NCBI RefSeq assembly: GCF_035083965.1
Contig: NC_089738.1
Span: 14,782,734-14,846,733 of the forward strand
Reading direction: 5' to 3'
Source of the DNA: Branchiostoma lanceolatum
Taxonomy: Eukaryota > Chordata > Leptocardii > Amphioxiformes > Branchiostomatidae
DNA: 64,000 nt
Within the stretch, counting starts at the first letter, position 1, and each line of letters begins with the position of its first letter. The notes beneath the pieces are model-generated. The model searched no databases. It was not told where the DNA came from and worked only from the letters and a program-made list of their open reading frames with translations. Positions 28,901-40,900 of the stretch are shown here, in pieces. A program made the position numbers and the translations under genes.

Positions 28901-31900
28901 GTAAAGAGCATCCGTCTTGACATCTTTTTCAGATACTGCAAGTATTTTCGGCCAACCCAGCAGACATCCAGTCGGTGTCCATCACGTCAGTGGCCCCCGG
29001 GTAAGATTAAAAGTCTTGATGTAATTCAGCTTTGTTTTCATCAACTAATTCGCCTATCTATATATATCTACGCCAAGCCAAGTCGCTCAGCGCACTGCTT
29101 TTTGATGTCGACTTTACTTGCAATGCTTTTAGACCTTGGACACAAGAAAAAAAGGTTCCGTGCATCATACTCTCCTTTCCTTTTTCCTCTTTGCAGAGCG
29201 TCCGCAACAAGCACGTCAGTGACCGTGAGTGTGGTGACGCTAGGAGCAAATGTCGACGCCACCACCCGAGTCATCATCAATACCACAGCGGCGGGAGTGC
29301 AGCTTGGAAACTTGCCTGTAGTGTCATCTACCGTTGGCGATACTAGTATGTTGACACTACTATTGCCGCTGGGCTGACGTCGTTTTTCTCCATCATTCTT
29401 TTCTTGCTGTCATGTTCTTGCAGATATGGCTGCCTTGTAACTTCTTTCTTTTCAATCTCTAGTTCCTCCATGTTCGGCAGTAGCAGACATTGTCTTCGTT
29501 GTGGATGGCACTGGTAGCGTCGGCTTGGAGAACTTCGAGCGAATGAAGACCTTCATCGGGCAGATGCTTGCCTTCTTGGATATCGGAGAAAACGCCGTTC
29601 GCGTCTCTATCGTTCAGTATGCAGCCCAAGCGCGCACAGAATTCTTCCTTGACCAGTTCTACGACCTCCAGGATGCGCAAGATGCAGTGGCTGCTATTGA
29701 GTATATGGGCGGCTACACGCTGACGGGTAAGGCCATCGACTTCGCCACTCGTCTGCACTTCGACGTGAGGAAGGGCGCGCGAGCCGACGTGACCAAGATA
29801 GCCGTCGTCATCACCGACGGCATATCCCAGGACGACGTCAAGCGTCCTGCTCGGAGAATGCGCCAGGCCGGAATCGTCACCATTGCTATTGGTGTGGGCA
29901 CCAACCTGGACAGTGACCAGCTGCTAGCTATCGCAGGAGATGAGAAGACTCTCCTATCTCTGGATGATTTCGACAGACTTCAGGACTTGACTACTAAGCT
30001 GCCCACCATGCTTTGCGACGGTAAGATGCTGACTCTTGTACTGTGATGCATGGGATTCTACATATCTTAAAGAACCTTACCTTCTGCTGATTCTTGCTGG
30101 ATTGGTGTCATGTTTGAAACCGTCCCGATTTTTTCCTTTGATATAGTTGGTACCAGCCAGCAAATTGTCGTCTCCATCTGCATCACAACTTCGTACGATG
30201 TCGCCCTTCTGAACGCCAATTCCAGCGCTTCCACGGCACTTTTCCAGCAAGTTGTTCAAGCGGTAAGAACCCAGCATTTCTCCATTGAACATTGAGTTTG
30301 TATACCAGAGCGGTATACTTTAGATTGCTGTGTCGTTACATCTTTGCTGTAAGCCAAGCGAAGAATTGCTGAGGCTGAGCACGATTTCAGTTCGATTTCT
30401 GCTTCTTACCCTGTTTAAGACCATCTTCTCCATGGATTAACAGGTCACGACTACCTTTACGAGCAGTGCTGCTGGGGTAGCAGCCATTCAACCCATTGGC
30501 TTCGCACCTGGGTAAGTAACTCCTTCTCTTGGAATGGCGCAAGGTCCAAAACAACCATGCCACTACACAAACGTCCGTGAAAACGCTCGGCATATGGTAG
30601 TTTAGAGCCTGACAGGTCTTCTTTTGAACGTGTGTCCGTTTCTCTTCTAGCTGCGGAGGAGGCGTAGTTTCGACCGTACAATGTGCCGTTGCTCCCTTCG
30701 CCCTGGACACTGTTTCCGACACCTTCCAGAATCTACAGGTCAACTTTGGAGACTTGACTATTGATCCTGCACAAACTACCGTTGTATCTGCTGGTAAGTC
30801 TACATGGCATGGCCAATCTTCTTTTCTCTATCTTTCAACTCTTAGATGAGAAGTTTACATGCTGCCATTTTGCTAACTTGTTGGTCTTCCCTTTCATATC
30901 CACTTGCTACAGCCACAAGAACGACCATCATTGTCACAGTGGAGCTGACTCTCACCTACACCGAGGACTTGCAAGATACCTCGTCACAGACCTATGTCGA
31001 CTTGAGTGTGACCATCGAAAATGCGGTAGGTTCATCTGTCTTTAGCCGATGTTGAGCAATGTTTCCCACGGACATCCCTTCTTGCATAGTTCAAGCTCCT
31101 TCACTGAAAGCTTTGCACGGTCCTAAGTGGTCGACAGTCAGCCCAAAGATAAGGAGCTTGAGTGTGCTTGATAGCCATTGTGCTAGTAAAGAGCATCCGT
31201 CTTGACATCTTTTTCAGATACTGCAAGTATTTTCGGCCAACCCAGCAGACATCCAGTCGGTGTCCATCACGTCAGTGGCCCCCGGGTAAGATTAAAAGTC
31301 TTGATGTAATTCAGCTTTGTTTTCATCAACTAATTCGCCTATCTATATATATCTACGCCAAGCCAAGTCGCTCAGCGCACTGCTTTTTGATGTCGACTTT
31401 ACTTGCAATGCTTTTAGACCTTGGACACAAGAAAAAAAGGTTCCGTGCATCATACTCTCCTTTCCTTTTTCCTCTTTGCAGAGCGTCCGCAACAAGCACG
31501 TCAGTGACCGTGAGTGTGGTGACGCTAGGAGCAAATGTCGACGCCACCACCCGAGTCATCATCAATACCACAGCGGCGGGAGTGCAGCTTGGAAACTTGC
31601 CTGTAGTGTCATCTACCGTTGGCGATACTAGTATGTTGACACTACTATTGCCGCTGGGCTGACGTCGTTTTTCTCCATCATTCTTTTCTTGCTGTCATGT
31701 TCTTGCAGATATGGCTGCCTTGTAACTTCTTTCTTTTCAATCTCTAGTTCCTCCATGTTCGGCAGTAGCAGACATTGTCTTCGTTGTGGATGGCACTGGT
31801 AGCGTCGGCTTGGAGAACTTCGAGCGAATGAAGACCTTCATCGGGCAGATGCTTGCCTTCTTGGATATCGGAGAAAACGCCGTTCGCGTCTCTATCGTTC

Positions 31901-34900
31901 AGTATGCAGCCCAAGCGCGCACAGAATTCTTCCTTGACCAGTTCTACGACCTCCAGGATGCGCAAGATGCAGTGGCTGCTATTGAGTATATGGGCGGCTA
32001 CACGCTGACGGGTAAGGCCATCGACTTCGCCACTCGTCTGCACTTCGACGTGAGGAAGGGCGCGCGAGCCGACGTGACCAAGATAGCCGTCGTCATCACC
32101 GACGGCATATCCCAGGACGACGTCAAGCGTCCTGCTCGGAGAATGCGCCAGGCCGGAATCGTCACCATTGCTATTGGTGTGGGCACCAACCTGGACAGTG
32201 ACCAGCTGCTAGCTATCGCAGGAGATGAGAAGACTCTCCTATCTCTGGATGATTTCGACAGACTTCAGGACTTGACTACTAAGCTGCCCACCATGCTTTG
32301 CGACGGTAAGATGCTGACTCTTGTACTGTGATGCATGGGATTCTACATATCTTAAAGAACCTTACCTTCTGCTGATTCTTGCTGGATTGGTGTCATGTTT
32401 GAAACCGTCCCGATTTTTTCCTTTGATATAGTTGGTACCAGCCAGCAAATTGTCGTCTCCATCTGCATCACAACTTCGTACGATGTCGCCCTTCTGAACG
32501 CCAATTCCAGCGCTTCCACGGCACTTTTCCAGCAAGTTGTTCAAGCGGTAAGAACCCAGCATTTCTCCATTGAACATTGAGTTTGTATACCAGAGCGGTA
32601 TACTTTAGATTGCTGTGTCGTTACATCTTTGCTGTAAGCCAAGCGAAGAATTGCTGAGGCTGAGCACGATTTCAGTTCGATTTCTGCTTCTTACCCTGTT
32701 TAAGACCATCTTCTCCATGGATTAACAGGTCACGACTACCTTTACGAGCAGTGCTGCTGGGGTAGCAGCCATTCAACCCATTGGCTTCGCACCTGGGTAA
32801 GTAACTCCTTCTCTTGGAATGGCGCAAGGTCCAAAACAACCATGCCACTACACAAACGTCCGTAAAAACGCTCGGCATATGGTAGTTTAGAGCCTGGCAG
32901 GTCTTCTTTTGAACGTATATCCGTTTCTCTTCTAGCTGCGGAGAAGGCGTAGTTTCGACCGTACAATGTGCCGTTGCTCCCTTCGCCCTGGACACTGTTT
33001 CCGACACCTTCCAGAATCTACAGGTCAACTTTGGAGACTTGACTATTGATCCTGCACAAACTACCGTTGTATCTGCTGGTAAGTCTACATGGCATGGCCA
33101 ATCTTCTTTTCTCTATCTTTCAACTCTTAGATGAGAAGTTTACATGCTGCCATTTTGCTAACTTGTTGGTCTTCCCTTTCATATCCACTTGCTACAGCCA
33201 CAAGAACGACCATCATTGTCACAGTGGAGCTGACTCTCACCTACACCGAGGACTTGCAAGATACCTCGTCACAGACCTATGTCGACTTGAGTGTGACCAT
33301 CGAAAATGCGGTAGGTTCATCTGTCTTTAGCCGATGTTGAGCAATGTTTCCCACGGACATCCCTTCTTGCATAGTTCAAGCTCCTTCACTGAAAGCTTTG
33401 CACGGTCCTAAGTGGTCGACAGTCAGCCCAAAGATAAGGAGCTTGAGTGTGCTTGATAGCCATTGTGCTAGTAAAGAGCATCCGTCTTGACATCTTTTTC
33501 AGATACTGCAAGTATTTTCGGCCAACCCAGCAGACATCCAGTCGGTGTCCATCACGTCAGTGGCCCCCGGGTAAGATTAAAAGTCTTGATGTAATTCAGC
33601 TTTGTTTTCATCAACTAATTCGCCTATCTATATATATCTACGCCAAGCCAAGTCGCTCAGCGCACTGCTTTTTGATGTCGACTTTACTTGCAATGCTTTT
33701 AGACCTTGGACACAAGAAAAAAAAGGTTCCGTGCATCATACTCTCCTTTCCTTTCCTCTTTGCAGAGCGTCCGCAACAAGCACGTCAGTGACCGTGAGTG
33801 TGGCGACGCTAGGAGCAAATGTCGACGCCACCACCCGAGTCATCATCAATACCACAGCGGCGGGAGTGCAGCTTGGAAACTTGCCTGTAGTGTCATCTAC
33901 CGTTGGCGATACTAGTATGTTGACACTACTATTGCCGCTGGGCTGACGTCGTTTTTCTCCATCATTCTTTTCTTGCTGTCATGTTCTTGCAGATATGGCT
34001 GCCTTGTAACTTCTTTCTTTTCAATCTCTAGGTCCTCCATGTTCGGCAGTAGCAGACATTGTCTTCGTTGTGGATGGCACTGGTAGCGTCGGCTTGGAGA
34101 ACTTCGAGCGAATGAAGACCTTCATCGGGCAGATGCTTGCCTTCTTGGATATCGGAGAAAACGCCGTTCGCGTCTCTATCGTTCAGTATGCAGCCCAAGC
34201 GCGCACAGAATTCTTCCTTGACCAGTTCTACGACCTCCAGGATGCGCAAGATGCAGTGGCTGCTATTGAGTATATGGGCGGCTACACGCTGACGGGTAAG
34301 GCCATCGACTTCGCCACTCGTCTGCACTTCGACGTGAGGAAGGGCGCGCGAGCCGACGTGACCAAGATAGCCGTCGTCATCACCGACGGCATATCCCAGG
34401 ACGACGTCAAGCGTCCTGCTCGGAGAATGCGCCAGGCCGGAATCGTCACCATTGCTATTGGTGTGGGCACCAACCTGGACAGCGACCAGCTGCTAGCTAT
34501 CGCAGGAGATGAGAAGACTCTCCTATCTCTGGATGATTTCGACAGACTTCAGGACTTGACTACTAAGCTGCCCACCATGCTTTGCGACGGTAAGATGCTG
34601 ACTCTTGTACTTTGATGCATGGGATTCTACATATCCCAAAGAATCTTACCTTCTGCTGATTCTTGCTGGATTGGTGTCATGTTTGAAACCGTCCCGATTT
34701 TTTCCTTTGATATAGTTGGTACCAGCCAGCAAATTGTCGTCTCCATCTGCATCACAACTTCGTACGATGTCGCCCTTCTGAACGCCAATTCCAGCGCTTC
34801 CACGGCACTTTTCCAGCAAGTTGTTCAAGCGGTAAGAATCCAGCATTTCTCCATTGAACATTGAGTTTGTATACCAGAGCGGTATACTTTAGATTGCTGT

Positions 34901-37900
34901 GTCGTTACATCTTTGCTGTAAGCCAAGCGAAGAATTGCTGAGGCTGAGCACGATTTCAGTTCGATTTCTGCTTCTTACCCTGTTTAAGACCATCTTCTCC
35001 ATGGATTAACAGGTCACGACTACCTTTACGAGCAGTGCTGCTGGGGTAGCAGCCATTCAACCCATTGGCTTCGCACCTGGGTAAGTAACTCCTTCTCTTG
35101 GAATGGCGCAAGGTCCAAAACAACCATGCCACTACACAAACGTCCGTGAAAATGGTCGGCATATGGTAGTTTAGAGCCTGACAGGTCTTCTTTTGAACGT
35201 ATATCCGTTTCTCTTCTAGCTGCGGAGGAGGCGTAGTTTCGACCGTACAATGTGCCGTTGCTCCCTTCGCCCTGGACACTGTTTCCGACACCTTCCAGAA
35301 TCTACAGGTCAACTTTGGAGACTTGACTATTGATCCTGCACAAACTACCGTTGTATCTGCTGGTAAGTCTACATGGCATGGCCAATCTTCTTTTCTCTAT
35401 CTTTCAACTCTTAGATGAGAAGTTTACATGCTTCCATTTTGCTAACTTGTTGGTCTTCCCTTTCATATCCACTTGCTACAGCCACAAGAACGACCATCAT
35501 TGTCACAGTGGAGCTGACTCTCACCTACACCGAGGACTTGCAAGATACCTCGTCACAGACCTATGTCGACTTGAGTGTGACCATCGAAAATGCGGTAGGT
35601 TCATCTGTCTTTAGCCGATGTTGAGCAATGTTTCCCACGGACATCCCTTCTTGCATAGTTCAAGCTCCTTCACTGAAAGCTTTGCACGGTCCTAAGTGGT
35701 CGACAGTCAGCCCAAAGATAAGGAGCTTGATAGCCATTGTGCTAGTAAAGAGCATCCGTCTTGACATCTTTTTCAGATACTGCAAGTATTTTCGGCCAAC
35801 CCAGCAGACATCCAGTCGGTGTCCATCACGTCAGTGGCCCCCGGGTAAGATTAAAAGTCTTGATGTAATTCAGCTTTGTTTTCATCAACTAATTCGCCTA
35901 TCTATATATATATATATATCTACGCCAAGCCAAGTCGCTCAGCGCACTGCTTTTTGATGTCGACTTTACTTGCAATGCTTTTAGACCTTGGACACAAGAA
36001 AAAAGGTTCCGTGCATCATACTCTCCTTTCCTTTCCTCTTTGCAGAGCGTCCGCAACAAGCACGTCAGTGACCGTGAGTGTGGTGACGCTAGGAGCAAAT
36101 GTCGACGCCACCACCCGAGTCATCATCAATACCACAGCGGCGGGAGTGCAGCTTGGAAACTTGCCTGTAGTGTCATCTACCGTTGGCGATACTAGTATGT
36201 TGACACTACTATTGCCGCTGGGCTGACGTCGTTTTTCTCCATCATTCTTTTCTTGCTGTCATGTTCTTGCAGATATGGCTGCCTTGTAACTTCTTTCTTT
36301 TCAATCTCTAGTTCCTCCATGTTCGGCAGTAGCAGACATTGTCTTCGTTGTGGATGGCACTGGTAGCGTCGGCTTGGAGAACTTCGAGCGAATGAAGACC
36401 TTCATCGGGCAGATGCTTGCCTTCTTGGATATCGGAGAAAACGCCGTTCGCGTCTCTATCGTTCAGTATGCAGCCCAAGCGCGCACAGAATTCTTCCTTG
36501 ACCAGTTCTACGACCTCCAGGATGCGCAAGATGCAGTGGCTTCTATTGAGTATATGGGCGGCTACACGCTGACGGGTAAGGCCATCGACTTCGCCACTCG
36601 TCTGCACTTCGACGTGAGGAAGGGCGCGCGAGCCGACGTGACCAAGATAGCCGTCGTCATCACCGACGGCATATCCCAGGACGACGTCAAGCGTCCTGCT
36701 CGGAGAATGCGCCAGGCCGGAATCGTCACCATTGCTATTGGTGTGGGCACCAACCTGGACAGCGACCAGCTGCTAGCTATCGCAGGAGATGAGAAGACTC
36801 TCCTGTCTCTGGATGATTTCGACAGACTTCAGGACTTGACTACTAAGCTGCCCACCATGCTTTGCGACGGTAAGATGCTGACTCTTGTACTTTGATGCAT
36901 GGGATTCTACATATCTCAAAGAATCTTACCTTCTGCTGATTCTTGCTGGATTGGTGTCATGTTTGAAACCGTCCCGATTTTTTCCTTTGATATAGTTGGT
37001 ACCAGCCAGCAAATTGTCGTCTCCATCTGCATCACAACTTCGTACGATGTCGCCCTTCTGAACGCCAATTCCAGCGCTTCCACGGCACTTTTCCAGCAAG
37101 TTGTTCAAGCGGTAAGAACCCAGCATTTCTCCATTGAACATTGAGTTTGTATACCAGAGCGGTATACTTTAGATTGCTGTGTCGTTACATCTTTGCTGTA
37201 AGCCAAGCGAAGAATCGCTGAGGCTGAGCACGATTTCAGTTCGATTTCTGCTTCTTACCCTGTTTAAGACCATCTTCTCCATGGATTAACAGGTCACGAC
37301 TACCTTTACGAGCAGTGCTGCTGGGGTAGCAGCCATTCAACCCATTGGCTTCGCACCTGGGTAAGTAACTCCTTCTCTTGGAATGGCGCAAGGTCCAAAA
37401 CAACCATGCCACTACACAAACGTCCGTGAAAACGCTCGGCATATGGTAGTTTAGAGCCTGACAGGTCTTCTTTTGAACGTATATCCGTTTCTCTTCTAGC
37501 TGCGGAGGAGGCGTAGTTTCGACCGTACAATGTGCCGTTGCTCCCTTCGCCCTGGACACTGTTTCCGACACCTTCCAGAATCTACAGGTCAACTTTGGAG
37601 ACTTGACTATTGATCCTGCACAAACTACCGTTGTATCTGCTGGTAAGTCTACATGGCATGGCCAATCTTCTTTTCTCTATCTTTCAACTCTTAGATGAGA
37701 AGTTTACATGCTTCCATTTTGCTAACTTGTTGGTCTTCCCTTTCATATCCACTTGCTGCAGCCACAAGAACGACCATCATTGTCACAGTGGAGCTGACTC
37801 TCACCTACACCGAGGACTTGCAAGATACCTCGTCACAGACCTATGTCGACTTGAGTGTGACCATCAAAAATGCGGTAGGTTCATTTGTCTTTAGCCGATG

Positions 37901-40900
37901 TTGAGCAATGTTTCCCACGGACATCCCTTGTTGCATAGTTCAAGCTCCTTCACTGAAAGCTTTGCACGGTCCTAAGTGGTCGACAGTCAGCCCAAAGATA
38001 AGGAGCTTGAGTGTGCTTGATAGCCATTGTGCTAGTAAAGAGCATCCGTCTTGACATCTTTTTCAGATACTGCAAGTATTTTCGGCCAACCCAGCAGACA
38101 TCCAGTCGGTGTCCATCACGTCAGTGGCCCCCGGGTAAGATTAAAAGTCTTGATGTAATTCAGCTTTGTTTTCATCAACTAATTCGCCTATCTATATATA
38201 TATCTACGCCAAGCCAAGTCGCTCAGCGCACTGCTTTTTGATGTCGACTTTACTTGCAATGCTTTTAGACCTTGGACACAAGAAAAAAGGTTCCGTGCAT
38301 CATACTCTCCTTTCCTTTCCTCTTTGCAGAGCGTCCGCAACAAGCACGTCAGTGACCGTGAGTGTGGTGACGCTAGGAGCAAATGTCGACGCCACCACCC
38401 GAGTCATCATCAATACCACAGCGGCGGGAGTGCAGCTTGGAAACTTGCCTGTAGTGTCATCTACCGTTGGCGATACTAGTATGTTGACACTACTATTGCC
38501 GCTGGGCTGACGTCGTTTTTCTCCATCATTCTTTTCTTGCTGTCATGTTCTTGCAGATATGGCTGCCTTGTAACTTCTTTCTTTTCAATCTCTAGTTCCT
38601 CCATGTTCGGCAGTAGCAGACATTGTCTTCGTTGTGGATGGCACTGGTAGCGTCGGCTTGGAGAACTTCGAGCGAATGAAGACCTTCATCGGGCAGATGC
38701 TTGCCTTCTTGGATATCGGAGAAAACGCCGTTCGCGTCTCTATCGTTCAGTATGCAGCCCAAGCGCGCACAGAATTCTTCCTTGACCAGTTCTACGACCT
38801 CCAGGATGCGCAAGATGCAGTGGCTTCTATTGAGTATATGGGCGGCTACACGCTGACGGGTAAGGCCATCGACTTCGCCACTCGTCTGCACTTCGACGTG
38901 AGGAAGGGCGCGCGAGCCGACGTGACCAAGATAGCCGTCGTCATCACCGACGGCATATCCCAGGACGACGTCAAGCGTCCTGCTCGGAGAATGCGCCAGG
39001 CCGGAATCGTCACCATTGCTATTGGTGTGGGCACCAACCTGGACAGCGACCAGCTGCTAGCTATCGCAGGAGATGAGAAGACTCTCCTGTATCTGGATGA
39101 TTTCGACAGACTTCAGGACTTGACTACTAAGCTGCCCACCATGCTTTGCGACGGTAAGATGCTGACTCTTGTACTTTGATGCATGGGATTCTACATATCT
39201 CAAAGAATCTTACCTTCTGCTGATTCTTGCTGGATTGGTGTCATGTTTGAAACCGTCCCGATTTTTTCCTTTGATATAGTTGGTACCAGCCAGCAAATTG
39301 TCGTCTCCATCTGCATCACAACTTCGTACGATGTCGCCCTTCTGAACGCCAATTCCAGCGCTTCCACGGCACTTTTCCAGCAAGTTGTTCAAGCGGTAAG
39401 AACCCAGCATTTCTCCATTGAACATTGAGTTTGTATACCAGAGCGGTATACTTTAGATTGCTGTGTCGTTACATCTTTGCTGTAAGCCAAGCGAAGAATT
39501 GCTGAGGCTGAGCACGATTTCAGTTCGATTTCTGCTTCTTACCCTGTTTAAGACCATCTTCTCCATGGATTAACAGGTCACGACTACCTTTACGAGCAGT
39601 GCTGCTGGGGTAGCAGCCATTCAACCCATTGGCTTCGCACCTGGGTAAGTAACTCCTTCTCTTGGAATGGCGCAAGGTCCAAAACAACCATGCCACTACA
39701 TAAACGTCCGTGAAAACTCGGCATATGGTAGTTTAGAGCCTGACAGGTCTTCTTTTGAACGTATATCCGTTTCTCTTCTAGCTGCGGAGGAGGCGTAGTT
39801 TCGACCGTACAATGTGCCGTTGCTCCCTTCGCCCTGGACACTGTTTCCGACACCTTCCAGAATCTACAGGTCAACTTTGGAGACTTGACTATTGATCCTG
39901 CACAAACTACCGTTGTATCTGCTGGTAAGTCTACATGGCATGGCCAATCTTCTTTTCTCTATCTTTCAACTCTTAGATGAGAAGTTTACATGCTTCCATT
40001 TTGCTAACTTGTTGGTCTTCCCTTTCATATCCACTTGCTGCAGCCACAAGAACGACCATCATTGTCACAGTGGAGCTGACTCTCACCTACACCGAGGACT
40101 TGCAAGATACCTCGTCACAGACCTATGTCGACTTGAGTGTGACCATCGAAAATGCGGTAGGTTATTTTGTCTTTAGCCGATGTTGACCAACGTTTCCCAC
40201 GTACATCCCTTGTTGCATAGTTCAAGCTCCTTCACTGAAAGCTTTGCACGGTCCTTAGTGGTCGACAGTCAGCCCAAAGATAAGGAGATCGAGTGTGCTT
40301 TATAGCTAGTGTGCTAGTAAAGAGCATCCGTCTTGATATCTTTTTCAGATACTGCAAGTATTTTCGGCCAATCCAGCAGACATCCAGTCGGTGTCCATCA
40401 CGTCAGTGGCCCCCGGGTAAGATTAAGAGTCTTGATGTCATTTTCATCCAATAATTCGCCTATCTATATAACGTTATATCTACGTCAAGCCAAGTCGCTA
40501 CGGCGCGCTCCCCATTTTGATGTCGACTTTACTTGCAATGCTTTTAGGCCTTGAAGAAAAAAGGTTCCGTGCATCATGCTCTCCTGTCCTTTCCTTTTTG
40601 CAGAGCGTCCGCAACAAGCACGTCAGTGACCGTGAGTGTGGTGACGCTAGGAGCAAATGTCGACGCCACCACCCGAGTCATCATCAATACCACAGCGGCG
40701 GGAGTACAGCTTGGAAACTTGCCTGTAGTGTCATCTACCGTTGGAGATACTAGTATGTTGACATACTGGACATACTGGTTCAATCAATTTATATAGAAAC
40801 AAAGATATGCAACCCTTAGATATTGCTTATAAGTAGATTTGCATTCAGCTAATTCTGTCATTTTCTTATTTCCAAATTCCTTATCTCCCTTCCAGGCCCA

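Larger units (their letters stand above)
1..40752 (+). repeat. Coding tandem array of about 2,283-bp units (unit 0 partial, units 1-17)
   Basis: Successive vWA exons begin at 2061, 4344, 6629, 8912, 11197, 13480, 15763, 18046, 20329, 22612, 24895, 27178, 29463, 31748, 34032, 36312 and 38596. Spacing is 2283, 2285, 2284 or 2280 bp, the differences coming from small intron indels. Exons and introns differ by only scattered single bases between units. Exon lengths are 558, 116, 68, 143, 113, 68 and 149 bp, total 1,215 bp or 405 codons; the introns are 117-194 bp in a typical unit. Long open frames recurring on the minus strand and across introns in every unit are shadows of this periodicity. Confidence 0.97.

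Noticed and set aside
1..40752. CRISPR-like or satellite array
   Set aside because: The repeat unit is over 2 kb, carries coding exons with conserved splice sites, and has no short repeat-spacer structure.
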